Shown here: piece after piece, positions 44,163 to 53,501 of the stretch
How the letters are laid out: each line of letters opens with the position of its first letter
How positions within the stretch are numbered: position 1 is the first letter of the stretch
NCBI RefSeq assembly: GCF_006363815.1
Contig: NZ_RRYT01000006.1
Location: 216-64,215 of the forward strand
Source: Thermomonospora catenispora
GTDB lineage: Bacteria > Actinomycetota > Actinomycetes > Streptosporangiales > Streptosporangiaceae
DNA: 64,000 bases
Reading direction: 5' to 3'
Translations under genes and position numbers: made by a program
The notes under the pieces: generated by a model
Told to the model about the DNA's origin: nothing
Databases searched by the model: none
What the model saw: the letters and a program-made list of their open reading frames with translations, nothing else

Positions 44163-45242
44163 TCACTGGATGCCGGCTTCCTTGCACTTGTCGGCGTAGG
44201 AGCCCGCGCAGAGCTCCTCCTTCTTGACGAACCCGTCGTCGACGACCTGCTTGACGTTGTCCTTGTAGATCCCGATCGGGGTGAGCAGCACCGACGGCAC
44301 GTCCCGGTTGCCCTCGGGGTCCTTGGTGGTGCCGTTGGTCTCGGCCTTCTCACCCTTCAGCAGCGAGATCGCCAGCTTGGCCGCGGCCTCGGCCTGCTGC
44401 TTGATCGGCTTGTAGACGGTCATGCACTGGGTGCCGTCCAGGATGTTCTGCAGACCCTGCAGGGTGGCGTCCTGACCGGTGACGGCGACCTTCCCGGCGG
44501 CCTTGTTCTTCTTCAGGATGGACACCGCGGCGTTGCCGAGCCCGTCGTTGGCGGCCAGCACGCCATCGATCTGGCCGTTGTGCTGGGTCCACATCTGCTC
44601 GAAGATCGTGGCGGCGCGCTGGTTGTCCCAGTCCGGGACCGCCTGCTCGGCGACCTTCTTGTAGCCGGACACCTTGTCGAGCACCGAGTGGGCGCCCTGG
44701 GCGAACAGGGTGGCGTTGTTGTCGGTGGGGGCGCCGTTGAGGTAGACGATGTTGGCCTGCTTGTCGCCCAGGCACTTCTGCAGGCCCTTGCCCAGCTCCT
44801 CGCCGACCTTCACGTTGTCGAAGGAGACGTAGTAGTCCGACACGCCGCCCAGCGTCAGCCGGTCGTAGTCGATGGTCTTGACGCCCTGCTGCTGGGCCTT
44901 GCGAGTCACCGCGGCGGCCGAGTTGGAGTCGATGCCGTCGATCAGCAGCACGGTCACGCCGCTGGTGAGCATCTGGTCGGCGATGGTCTGGAAGCGCTGG
45001 GCGGAGCCCTCGGCGTTCTGGATGTCGTACTCCACGCCGGCGGCCTTGAACGCCTGCTCCAGGTAGGGGCGGTCGAAGCTCTCGTAGCGGACCGAGGACT
45101 TGGTGTCGGGGAGGATCACCCCGACCTTGCCCTTGACCTCGCCGGAGGCGGAGTCGCCTCCGGAGGACTCCTCGCCGCAGGCGGTGAGGGTGAGGGCGGC
45201 GGCCGTGGTGAGGGCGGCCAGGCCCAGGAAGCCCTTGCGCAT
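44163..45242 (-). CDS. xylF: Xylose-type ABC transporter substrate-binding lipoprotein
   Basis: A 359-residue exported lipoprotein: MRKGFLGLAALTTAAALT followed by the lipobox LTAC with Cys near residue 22. The mature part is a periplasmic-binding-protein type 1 sugar receptor: GVILPDTKSSVRYESFDRPY, LIDGIDSNSAAAVTRKAQQQ, YVSFDNVKVGEELGKGLQ, GVLAANDGLGNAAV and AVTGQDATLQGLQNILDGTQ, a pattern characteristic of XylF. The ATG at 45242 follows AAAGGA at suitable distance. Two similar 17-bp inverted repeats lie upstream and probably bind the ROK regulator. First gene of the sugar locus. Confidence 0.93.
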   Translation of the reverse strand: MRKGFLGLAALTTAAALTLTACGEESSGGDSASGEVKGKVGVILPDTKSSVRYESFDRPYLEQAFKAAGVEYDIQNAEGSAQRFQTIADQMLTSGVTVLLIDGIDSNSAAAVTRKAQQQGVKTIDYDRLTLGGVSDYYVSFDNVKVGEELGKGLQKCLGDKQANIVYLNGAPTDNNATLFAQGAHSVLDKVSGYKKVAEQAVPDWDNQRAATIFEQMWTQHNGQIDGVLAANDGLGNAAVSILKKNKAAGKVAVTGQDATLQGLQNILDGTQCMTVYKPIKQQAEAAAKLAISLLKGEKAETNGTTKDPEGNRDVPSVLLTPIGIYKDNVKQVVDDGFVKKEELCAGSYADKCKEAGIQ

Positions 45243-45355
45243 CTGCACGGGTCCTTTCTCGCGTAGCGGCCGCGGATGGCGGCCTCGGGGTGTCGCGGAT
45301 GATGCGGCAACGCGCGTCGCCCGGCGGGGTCCGGGTCGCGGCCCCGCCGCACGAA

Positions 45356-45434
45356 TGTTGTGCACCGCAACATATGTCGCCGCGACCAGCAGCGCCAGGG
45401 GGGAGAGGGCACACATTTGTTGCGAGCGATAACA
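45356..45434. promoter_or_regulatory. Two operator-like inverted repeats upstream of xylF
   Basis: TGTTGTGCACCGCAACA (45356-45372) has 5-bp inverted ends, and TGTTGCGAGCGATAACA (45418-45434) shares the TGTTG start and AACA end at the same 17-bp length. Centres are 62 bases apart, about six helical turns. They are good candidates for ROK-regulator sites, allowing looping. On the other side they are also upstream of nothing on the plus strand. Confidence 0.55.
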
Positions 45435-45497
45435 ATCAAGCAACAGCGGCGAAACAACCGCCGACCACCCGGACCCGCCACCGGACCCCGGTGATCG

Positions 45498-46457
45498 TCA
45501 GCGGGTCCCCGCCCGGTGCACCTGACGAGTCAGCGCGGTGATCCGCGACGCCGCCGCCGCGAACGACGTCCCCGGCGGCGACAACGTCCACACCGCCACC
45601 ACCCAGCGGTCCCCCTCCCCCACCGTCCCCGTCGTGTGCAGCACCGGCCGCCCCACCCCCAGCGTCGGCGCCGCCACCGCCACCGGCCGCACCCCCGCGA
45701 CGTCGCCCCGCGCCGCCCCGCACGGCTCCGACGGAACGAGCCCGAACCCCGACCACCCCTGCTTGACCGCCCATGGCCTCGGCACCGCCCGAGGAATCCC
45801 GAAGTACTGATCGAACCCGTCCCGGCCGCACCGGGTGGCCCTGCGCAGCTCCCCCAGCACCAGCCCCCGCACCCGGGCGTCGGCCCGCTCCAGCAGGTAG
45901 CGGTAGACCTCCACCACATCGGCCGCGCTGAGCGCCGTGTACCCCCAATACCCCGGCCTGGACGCCGGCGGTGGAGCCGTGTCCCGCAACCCCATCCGCC
46001 GCGCCGTCCGCGACACGATGGCCCCACGACCCCCGCGGTTCCACAGCACCGTCGCCGCCCGATCGTCACTGGACCGCAGCATCCCCCGCAGCAGAGCCCG
46101 ATCCCGGGCCGAGACCGCCCGGTTCCGCTCCAGGAAGTCCACGGCGATCAGCAGCTTCACCACCGACGCCGACCGCACCGTCCCGTGCGCGTCCCGGCTG
46201 ACGGTCACCCGCCCCGCCGCCCGGTCGAACACCACGAACCCCGCCCGAGTCCCCGCCGGAACCCGCACCGCCGGCGGCGCGGCGCTCGCGGAAGGTCCCG
46301 CGGAGGGCGTCGAGGGCCGCACCCCCGGGCTCCTCCGCGTCTCCTGCCCCCGCGGCTCCCCCGAAGCGCACCCGGCGATCCCGAGCGCGAGCGCGATGAC
46401 CAGCGCTCCCGTCCCCGCCGCGCGCCCTCTCACGCAGTCCACCCCGCTCTTCCCCAC
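45498..46457 (-). CDS. Beta-lactamase-fold serine hydrolase lipoprotein
   Basis: A 319-residue exported lipoprotein: hydrophobic segment ALVIALALGIAGC gives a lipobox with Cys near residue 30, followed by a disordered Ser/Pro linker. The C-terminal domain resembles class A beta-lactamase-like proteins: SxxK is seen in SASVVKLLI, an SDN-like motif in RSSDDRAATVL and a KTG-like motif in VKQGWSGFG. The variations from SDN and KTG, and the lack of an E166-type loop that I can recognise, argue against true beta-lactamase activity. It may bind penicillin or process wall peptides. The gene stands alone. Confidence 0.75.
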   Translation of the reverse strand: MGKSGVDCVRGRAAGTGALVIALALGIAGCASGEPRGQETRRSPGVRPSTPSAGPSASAAPPAVRVPAGTRAGFVVFDRAAGRVTVSRDAHGTVRSASVVKLLIAVDFLERNRAVSARDRALLRGMLRSSDDRAATVLWNRGGRGAIVSRTARRMGLRDTAPPPASRPGYWGYTALSAADVVEVYRYLLERADARVRGLVLGELRRATRCGRDGFDQYFGIPRAVPRPWAVKQGWSGFGLVPSEPCGAARGDVAGVRPVAVAAPTLGVGRPVLHTTGTVGEGDRWVVAVWTLSPPGTSFAAAASRITALTRQVHRAGTR

Positions 46458-46555
46458 CGGCCCTCCCGCCCCCGCTCGGACCGTCTTGCCGGAAACCCGG
46501 TACGCACTACTCCTCCGACTGCGCTAAGGTAAGTCACGCCTGCTGCGACAGGCAT

Positions 46556-46629
<74 letters not shown>

Positions 46630-46646
46630 CGCGAAACGCCAGGTCA

Positions 46647-46679
46647 GAGGCCTGATCATCACCTCGATGATCAGGCCTC
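46647..46679 (+). terminator. tRNA-Pro terminator
   Basis: Perfect 14-bp arms GAGGCCTGATCATC (46647-46660) and its complement (46666-46679) with loop ACCTC, followed by TTGATCGTTT. It lies 17 bases after the tRNA. Confidence 0.8.
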
Positions 46680-47328
46680 TTGATCGTTTGACCGTCGTTC
46701 GACCGTGGCCGACGACCTGCCGTCCCGTCCTGACCGGTGTCGCAGCATCCCTTGCCTCACCAGGGCTTCCACGGTCACAGCAGCCCACCGACCGACCGTG
46801 TTCAAACGAAGTTCTTCACCGACCACACCAAACAGGACATATCGACCGTCTCCCCGGGCGGGCCGCCGCTCATCGGCAAAAGCTCCGGGCCCAGAGGAGC
46901 AATCGAGGCTCTGCCTCAGACCCACTCGGGTCTACCGAAGTACGCCTGTGATCAACATCGCCAGCTCGCCGTCAGCTTTGGGGGAGATCGCCGTTGCAGC
47001 ATCCGGCGGCGGAGGCCGGCTCCAAAGAGGCTGAGCCACAGCACGCCCGCCCCCTGCCTCCTGGGCTCTGGCGACCGTGCGGACCGTCCGGCGGGCAGGC
47101 CGCGGTGAAGGTGGTCGCGGTCCACTCGGCGTCGGTCACGTTGAGACAGCACGCAGGCAGGGGCCGTAGAGCCGGGATCGATGCAGCCAAATGAACTCAA
47201 ACAGCCGGCGAGTCCTTACCAACGAAAGTCACCGTCAAGCGCTGCTCTGGAACCAGAGCGGCTTGCTCGATGGTGTCGACGCAGCAAGGCTCACGGCGTA
47301 TTCCGTAAGACGTGTCGACGCCGACTGG
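46680..47328. other. Gene-poor stretch after tRNA-Pro
   Basis: About 650 bases without a convincing gene. Open frames on both strands give Arg/Pro/Cys-rich products with mixed third-base composition. A short minus-strand piece near 47120 (LNVTDAEW) recalls the beginning of IS5-type transposases but does not continue. No copy of the tRNA 3' end or integrase gene was noticed. The base composition is lower in GC than the core region. Confidence 0.4.
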
Positions 47329-48600
47329 TCAATCTTGTGCTCCCCTATGACCCACTAGCTCTTCTCGTTTGTCAAAAATAGCAGACTTATCCGGGGATGT
47401 TCGAAACCGCCGCACCTGAGGTGCGCATATCGCCATGGCGGTCGCGGTGAAGATGAGCAGCCCGCAGGTGATCGCGGTGTTGCGTGCACCGATCGTGGTG
47501 ATGATGGGACCGGCCGCCAGCAGGGTGATGGGGGTGAGGGCAAAGTTTCCCAGCAGGCCCCAGCTGTTGATGCGAGCCAGCACCTGAGGCTGGAAGTGAT
47601 GCTGGACGGTCGTGGACCACAACACGAAATAAATCGTCTGACACACCCCGGGAATCAACATCGCCACCGCTAACACCGGCCAGGGAGCGCCGCCGCCCAA
47701 CAGCAGCATGGGACCTGCCGCCGAGGCCGGAAGCAGCGCAGTGACCAAGAGAGGGCGGGACGGGCTGCAGCGCGCGGCCACGAACGCGCCCATCAGGGCA
47801 CCGAAAGCCTCACAGCCGGCCACGATGCCCCAGGCCCGGGCTCCGCCGTGGTCTTGACTCATGTGGGTTGGACCGGCCACGCCCATGAAGGCGCTGACCG
47901 CGACGGCCACCGCCGTGAACTGGGCGGTGAGGACCCACGCCCACTGGCAGGAGATGAACTCCCGCCAGCCGGCCCGCAGATCGCCGAGCAGTCCGTGCCG
48001 TTCCCCTCCCCAGGCCGAGGTGTTGAGACGGATCAGCGACAGCACACCGATGATTCCGGATGCGGCCTTCAAGGCCGCGGCCCATCCGGACCCCACAGCG
48101 GCGACCACGATCCCGGACAGGGCCAACCCGAGGAGCAGCCCGGCCGCATCGGCTTGGCCCAGCAGTGCGTTGGCGCGCTGGCGGTCTTCGCCGGGGACCA
48201 GGTCGACCACGATGCTGCGCAGGGTAGGCATGAACAGCGGCCGTTCCAGTCCTGAGATTCCGGCCAGCACGCACAACAGCGCCAAGGGTGCTGTTCCCCA
48301 GAGGAAGCACAGCGCTAAAGCGGCCCAGATCACCGCGGCGAGCGCTTCGGCACCGGCCAGCACCGCGTGCCGTCGGAACCGGTCGCCCAGAGCTCCTCCA
48401 GCGAGCACCAGCAATGCCGGCACCGCCCGGCACGCCAGGACGAGCGCAAGACCACCTGGCCCGTAACCGAGCTGCAAAGTCCCCCAGGCAAGGGCGATCT
48501 GACCAAAACCGTCACCGGCGCTGGAACTCAGTCAAGCCGTCGCCAGGAAGGCGACTGAGCGGCTCTTGAGCAAAGCGAGGAGGGAGGGTTTATCGGACAT
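47329..48600 (-). pseudogene. MFS transporter gene interrupted by an in-frame stop
   Basis: The frame starts with ATG at 48600 and MSDKPSLLALLKSRSVAFLA, meets TGA at codon 23 (48532-48534), and continues in the same frame as LSSSAGDGFGQIALAWGTLQ through about twelve hydrophobic segments, including LAGGALGDRFRRHAVLAGAE, the family's motif A loop, to the stop at 47329. The total, 423 codons, fits an MFS exporter. Without read-through only a shortened protein from a TTG at 48477 could be made, lacking the first helix. Probable recent pseudogene. It follows the S9 peptidase on the same strand. Confidence 0.82.
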
Positions 48601-48710
48601 AGCCCGGAACGTTACCGCTTCACTATTTTCCGCACACCGACTGCGCGGCCAGCACTATCGACAAATCAACTTCGTCATACAAGTCGTTGACCAAAGACCG
48701 TTCAGACGGT

Positions 48711-50504
48711 TCAGCGAAGCTGCGATACCAGGAAGTCCGCGATCTCGCCATAGGCTTTGATCTCGTTGTCCCGGTTGGTGAAGCCGTGGCCTTCGTCGGG
48801 GTAGGTGTCGTAGCGGACGTTCACACCGCGTGCGCGGAGGCGGTGGACCAGCTGGTCGGCTTCGGCTTGGGGGACGCGGGGGTCTTGGGCGCCTTGGATG
48901 ACATACAGCGGGGCGGTGATGTTGTCGGCGTGGGTGACCGGTGAGCGCGCCAAGAGCCGTTCGGCCTCGGTGTCGGGGTCGCCGAGGACGGTGGCCACGA
49001 AGGTCTTCCAGGTGGGCGGTGAGGCTTGGGCGAGGGTGAGCAGGTTGGCCGGGCCGCAGATGGAAACGCCGGCGGCCCACTGGTAAGGGAGGCGGGCCAG
49101 GCAGGACAGGGCGGCGAAACCGCCGTAGGAGGCTCCGGCGACGGCGATGCGGTCGGGGTCGACCCAGCCCAAGGTGTGCAGGTAGCGGACGGCGTGGTCC
49201 AGGTCGTGCAGGTCGATGCCGCCCCAGTCGCGGTAGATGAGCCTTTGGTGGGCGGTGCCATAGCCGGTGGAGCCGGCGATGTTGGGGGCGAAGACGGCGA
49301 TGCCCCGGGCGAGGAGGTACTGGTAAAGGCCCGCGCGGACGTAGGTGGGGCGCTCTTGGGCCTCTGGGCCGCCGTGGATGGACAACAGCACCGGATGCGG
49401 CCCCTCCCCCGAAGGGCGGTAAAGCAAGGCATGAATATGGCGGCCGTCCCCTGCGGGGTAGGTGACCATCTCAGGTTCGGTCGGCTCGATGGTCTGCAGG
49501 GCCGGGGGCCGGGTGTCGGTGAGGTAGCGGAACCGACACCCTTCCAGGTCGAGGACGGCGATCTCGGCAGGGCGGGTGGCCGCGTCGATCAGCACCGCCG
49601 CGATCGACCCGTCACAGGCCACATCACACGCGGTGATGACCCCTGAGGGAAGGGTGGGCAAAGCCACCGGGGTGCCGTTGCGGTGGGCGTGCAGAACGGA
49701 GCGTCCGGCCTGGTTGACCGACCACATCAACGTGTCTGCGCCGGCGTCGAGGAGCTCGACGTCCCACTCCGGCCGAGCGACAGGGGTCAAGGTTCCTTCG
49801 GTCAGGGAGTAGAAGGCCACCGCGGTGAACTCACCCCACGCATCGGTGAGCAGATAGAACCCGGTGGAGTCCGGCGCCCAGGCACAAGGGTCGGACACCC
49901 CACCACCACGCCCGGCCCTCACGCACACCGGCTCGGGCCTCGGGTCGCTCAGGTCGATCAGGTAGCAGTCGATGTCCGTGTGCGAACGGAATCCGGCAGA
50001 CAGCAGCCACCGCCCGTCCGGAGAGAACCCCACCGGCTCAAACGCCACACCGGGCGCGGGGATGAAGCGACGCTCTGTCCCCTCCTGCAGATCCAGCACC
50101 ACAAGATCCTGAACATGCCGGTCACGGTCGTTGGCGGCGTACGCCAGAAGCCGGCCGGTGGCGTCGAACGGAGCAGCCGGCAAAATGCGCTGGCAGTCAC
50201 CGCCGGAGGAGATCTCGGTCGGCTCACCGCCTTCGGCCGGCACGCGGTACAGCCGGTACTGCTCATCCCCGCCCCGGTCGGCGGAGAACACCAGCTCCTT
50301 GCCATCAGGCGTCCAGGCCATCTGCCGCACCGCACCACCGGGCAGTCCTGCGACCTTGCGCGGCTCGCCGCCGTGGACGGGGACGACCCACAGCTCATAG
50401 CTCCCGGAGACGTTGCTCGAATACGCCACGGCGGTGGCGTCCGGCGACAGGGCCAGGGTCGGCTGGAACCGGTGGCGGGGGACGAAGTCCACGTACTCGG
50501 GCAC
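48711..50504 (-). CDS. S9-family serine peptidase (acylaminoacyl/dipeptidyl peptidase type)
   Basis: A 597-residue cytoplasmic enzyme without signal peptide. The N-terminal two thirds is a beta-propeller with WD-like repeats such as FSPDGRWLLSAGF and WTPDGKELVFSAD. The C-terminal alpha/beta hydrolase domain has HGGPEAQERP (oxyanion part), the nucleophile Ser459 in GASYGG, Asp541 in GAQDPR and His573 in DEGHGF. It removes short peptides or modified N-terminal residues. It starts 34 bases after the LuxR-type regulator on the same strand. Context with an MFS gene suggests peptide or antibiotic self-protection, but this is speculative. Confidence 0.9.
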   Translation of the reverse strand: MPEYVDFVPRHRFQPTLALSPDATAVAYSSNVSGSYELWVVPVHGGEPRKVAGLPGGAVRQMAWTPDGKELVFSADRGGDEQYRLYRVPAEGGEPTEISSGGDCQRILPAAPFDATGRLLAYAANDRDRHVQDLVVLDLQEGTERRFIPAPGVAFEPVGFSPDGRWLLSAGFRSHTDIDCYLIDLSDPRPEPVCVRAGRGGGVSDPCAWAPDSTGFYLLTDAWGEFTAVAFYSLTEGTLTPVARPEWDVELLDAGADTLMWSVNQAGRSVLHAHRNGTPVALPTLPSGVITACDVACDGSIAAVLIDAATRPAEIAVLDLEGCRFRYLTDTRPPALQTIEPTEPEMVTYPAGDGRHIHALLYRPSGEGPHPVLLSIHGGPEAQERPTYVRAGLYQYLLARGIAVFAPNIAGSTGYGTAHQRLIYRDWGGIDLHDLDHAVRYLHTLGWVDPDRIAVAGASYGGFAALSCLARLPYQWAAGVSICGPANLLTLAQASPPTWKTFVATVLGDPDTEAERLLARSPVTHADNITAPLYVIQGAQDPRVPQAEADQLVHRLRARGVNVRYDTYPDEGHGFTNRDNEIKAYGEIADFLVSQLR

Positions 50505-50538
50505 GGGGCCGCTCTCCCAACATCAACAACATCAAGGG

Positions 50539-51543
50539 TCATTGGATCCAGCCGCGGCGGACTGCTGCGGCCCCGGCGGCGAAACGGGTCTCCACACCGA
50601 GCGCCTCCCGGATGGCGGTGATATGACGCCGCACCGTGCTCAGACTCAGATTCATCCGGCGGCTGATCACCTCATCCGACAGTCCCTGGGCGAGCATCTG
50701 CAACACAGCCGCCTGGACATCGGTCAGCGGCGCCTCGGCCGAGGCGCCGCCGAAGGGGATGGCGCGTTCCCACAGCAGCTCGAAGTACTCCCGCAACGCG
50801 CCCACGATGACCGGTGACCGAACGAGCAGCGCACCCGACATGCCTGTGGGCGTGAGCGGCAGCAGCGCCACGGCCTCATCGGCCAGCTTCATCTTCATGC
50901 CGATGCGCGGCAGCAGCCGGGCCTGTTCTCCGGCCTGGACGGCGGCTTCGATGGTCTTCACCCCGATGGGATGCTCGGCGCACCTGGTCTCATAGATCGC
51001 CCGGCAGGTCACCTCACCGTCAAAGACCGGCAGCGGAGCAAAACCGGTGCTCTCCTCAACCGGTGTCTCCAGCACATAGTTGTCGAGGGTGAGCCAGTCA
51101 CGGCGGGCGGCGTTGATCAGCGAGTACGACAGGCGGCTGATCTCGGCCCGATCGGTCACGATCTCCACCAGGCGATCCGGCAGCCCGTCGGCGTCCGCCG
51201 TGGGAGCCCGATGCGCTTCGCTCAGCCGGCGATGCCCGGTCAGCAGACGTTCCTGGTCGGTGACCAGGCGCCGTCCCAGCTCAGCAAGCACACCCTGCAG
51301 GGCCAGGTCAGGGGGCGCGGGCACCAGTTTCGGCGGGGCCACCGGCCCGTCCGGGCGGATGTGCGCCATGCCGCGGCGGGTCAACGCCTCGACCGCCTCG
51401 GGGCCGCCTAAGAAAGAAACCGCCTCGGGCTGCGGGCAACCGTCCTCGGCGAGGAGCTTGATATACACCGCCAGCAGCTCGTCGGGGATGACGCCTTCCA
51501 GCAGCCGCCGGGCGCTCTGTTCGTCCCACCCGCTCACAGACAC
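50539..51543 (-). CDS. LuxR-type helix-turn-helix regulator with TrmB-like N-terminus
   Basis: A 334-residue DNA-binding protein. The N-terminal region (LLAVYIKLLAEDGCPQPEAV, LTRRGMAHIRPDGPV) resembles a TrmB-like winged helix, the central part (RAIYETRCAEHPIGVKTIEA) resembles a phospholipase-D-like sensor common to these regulators, and the C-terminal LuxR HTH is LTDVQAAVLQMLAQGLSDEV then RRMNLSLSTVRRHI. Such proteins are frequent in actinomycetes. It lies 34 bases upstream of the S9 peptidase and probably controls it. Confidence 0.85.
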   Translation of the reverse strand: MSVSGWDEQSARRLLEGVIPDELLAVYIKLLAEDGCPQPEAVSFLGGPEAVEALTRRGMAHIRPDGPVAPPKLVPAPPDLALQGVLAELGRRLVTDQERLLTGHRRLSEAHRAPTADADGLPDRLVEIVTDRAEISRLSYSLINAARRDWLTLDNYVLETPVEESTGFAPLPVFDGEVTCRAIYETRCAEHPIGVKTIEAAVQAGEQARLLPRIGMKMKLADEAVALLPLTPTGMSGALLVRSPVIVGALREYFELLWERAIPFGGASAEAPLTDVQAAVLQMLAQGLSDEVISRRMNLSLSTVRRHITAIREALGVETRFAAGAAAVRRGWIQ

Positions 51544-51861
51544 CTCCGCGACAGAGAGTAGCGTCTCGTGTGAGAACTGCTACCGAAGCGCGCGGCGGGT
51601 TCTCTCTTCTCTTGCGTCCGCACGGTCACCGAACGCAACGAGGTGAGCACTTCCTCGCCTTGGTGAGTTGTCGCCATCCGGTCACCCGGCGCCTCGGTCG
51701 GCCCGGTCCATCGGTGAACAGGGAGTTCCGGCATGTGGCCGGGCCAGACTCCTGCTTCTTCGGTGGCCTCTTGTCGTTGCTGAGCGTTTCACGCCTTGGT
51801 TCCTGCAGTCGTGCACGAGTTCCATAGCCGCCCGACAAGCGTCACTGAACGGGGGGTTGGC

Positions 51862-52122
51862 ATGGGACGAGACAGCACCAGGAGAACGCGGACGGTGCCG
51901 GTGAGTCCGTCGGTGCTGAGACGAAGCGCCGTCGGAGCGATGCTCTCAGGTGGCGTGTGCGCCATGGCGCTCGCGCTGGCCCCGTTGGCCTCACCGTCTC
52001 CCCTGACGAGCCGACGAGCCCGCGCTGGGTTGCCGTCGCCGTGCACAAGCCGCACTGCCGGATACAGCAGTCACCGGTGGCCAGGAGTGTCGTGGACGCG
52101 CGCCGGCTCTGCCGCCGGATAG
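51862..52122 (+). CDS. Possible small membrane/secreted protein (uncertain)
   Basis: An 86-residue frame beginning MGRDSTRRTRTVPVSPS with a basic N-terminus and a hydrophobic stretch SAVGAMLSGGVCAMALALAP, like a membrane anchor, then a Ser/Arg-rich tail. GGGGGG precedes the ATG. It may be a decayed N-terminus of the larger membrane protein that follows in another frame at 52260, as those proteins usually have two N-terminal helices. The rest of the stretch 51544-52259 shows nothing clear. Confidence 0.3.
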   Translation: MGRDSTRRTRTVPVSPSVLRRSAVGAMLSGGVCAMALALAPLASPSPLTSRRARAGLPSPCTSRTAGYSSHRWPGVSWTRAGSAAG

Positions 52123-52259
52123 TCTCCGGTCTCCGCACCGAACGGTTCTCGCTCGGTCAGCGCGTCCATCCGACCAAGCCGAGCAAGAAAGCCTTCGCCG
52201 TCCGGCGTCCTAGAGCGGCGACTTCACAAAACCCCCGCACCCGAGTGGCCAGAGGGCCC

Positions 52260-53294
52260 ATGTCCGGGAACCGGCCGCACAGGGAACGTCTGACCAAGCG
52301 GGGCAACCACCGGCGAGTGTCCCCTGGCCGCCCCTCCCCCACCGCGGCCGCACCTGCCACGGCGTCGTCCTCGACTGCGGACGAGAGCGCTCCCGTCCGC
52401 GGTCCCGCAGAGCTCCGGTCACCGCTTCCTCCCGCAGTGAGCGCCGACAGCCGGGGGAAGCCGACCTCCGATGTCGCGCACCAGGGCCCGGGCCCGCTCA
52501 AACCGGCCGATGTCGGCACCGTCGCGATTCTGATCATGGCGTTGTCCTCGGGCTTCCTCATCGCGTGCGCAGCGACGAGCCTCCGGCGAAGGCCGGCGCG
52601 AACAACGCCTCGCGCACTCCAGCCGAAGCCGGAGTTTCATCCAGCACATCACCTCGACCGATCCGCTTTGGGCCTGTGGTCGGATCCCGTCGAGCCTCCG
52701 GTACTGGCCGATCCCATGGTCCTGGGGTGGGAGCTCGGTCATCCCCTCGGCGCAGGCATCACCGGCCCGGGAGCCCATGACTTCCTACGCGCCGTCCTGG
52801 TCGAGCTGCTCACCGCGGATTCGGCGCGGATCCAGGTGATCATCACTCGTAAAGAGCTGGAGCTGCTGTTCGAAGGGGCCTTCGACGCCGCCTTGCAGCA
52901 GGCGTTCTCTCCGAACCTCCATGTGTTCGACCTGTTGGAGGACGCCATCACCCATCTGCAGCTGGAGATCACCCTCGCCGACGCCGAGCGAGCAAATCCG
53001 GACATCACATGCGGCGTCCCACGAACTGACGTCTTCACCTATTGGTTCGCCACTCCGGGAGCCGACGCCGACGTCGTCCACCCGGTCATGCAACGCGCGG
53101 AAGAGCACCGCATCGCCGGGCTGATGCTCGGCCCCTGGCCCCACGGCCGCATTTGCGTCCTGGAGACCGCCGATCGCATCGCCCGAGTACGGACGGCCAG
53201 CGGAACCTACCGGGCCGTCGAGACCGCCGCTCCGGCGGAAGCCGTCGCCACCCTGCGTTCCCACGCGGCCAAGATACGGAGAGACCTGCCATGA
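52260..53294 (+). CDS. Membrane protein resembling BTAD/LysM-type proteins of actinomycete integrative elements
   Basis: A 344-residue frame (upstream in-frame starts to 51957 exist). A Ser/Pro/Arg-rich leader is followed by one membrane helix, VGTVAILIMALSSGFLIACA, a short basic loop and a soluble domain: VLGWELGHPLGAGITGPGAH, RAVLVELLTADSARIQVII, NLHVFDLLEDAITHLQLEIT and TYWFATPGADADVVHPVM. The domain order recalls the middle part of large LysM plus bacterial-transcriptional-activator proteins in actinomycete mobile elements; LysM and BTAD parts are not seen, so it may be a truncated remnant. Assignment is from pattern memory. MobC-like and relaxase genes follow. Confidence 0.5.
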   Translation: MSGNRPHRERLTKRGNHRRVSPGRPSPTAAAPATASSSTADESAPVRGPAELRSPLPPAVSADSRGKPTSDVAHQGPGPLKPADVGTVAILIMALSSGFLIACAATSLRRRPARTTPRALQPKPEFHPAHHLDRSALGLWSDPVEPPVLADPMVLGWELGHPLGAGITGPGAHDFLRAVLVELLTADSARIQVIITRKELELLFEGAFDAALQQAFSPNLHVFDLLEDAITHLQLEITLADAERANPDITCGVPRTDVFTYWFATPGADADVVHPVMQRAEEHRIAGLMLGPWPHGRICVLETADRIARVRTASGTYRAVETAAPAEAVATLRSHAAKIRRDLP

Positions 53295-53501
53295 TCACAC
53301 GCTTCCCGCGTGTGGGTGAAGGCCCGTCGTGGCGCCGAGCTCAGCCTGTGGGCAAGGACCTGCCGCGACGCAGAGCAAGTAATGCCCTTAATGGTCGATG
53401 CGTCCCTGGACCGACGCGGTCCAGAGCCGTGGGCATCTCCTCGCTCCGGCCGGAGCGAGGAGATGGACCGGGCGCGGTCCGTCCCCATGGCAGGGGCGCC
53501 G

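Noticed and set aside
45498-46457. Functional class A beta-lactamase
   Set aside because: SDN and KTG are altered to SDD and KQG and no Glu166-type loop is recognised.
46952-47200. Transposase start (LNVTDAEW) on the minus strand
   Set aside because: The similarity stops after a few residues and no DDE motifs follow.
46680-47328. Integrase or attachment-site repeat next to tRNA-Pro
   Set aside because: No integrase-like frame and no second copy of the tRNA 3' end were seen in the window.
48532-48534. Selenocysteine codon in the MFS gene
   Set aside because: The position is in the first membrane helix of a transporter family without selenoproteins, and no SECIS-like hairpin is evident.
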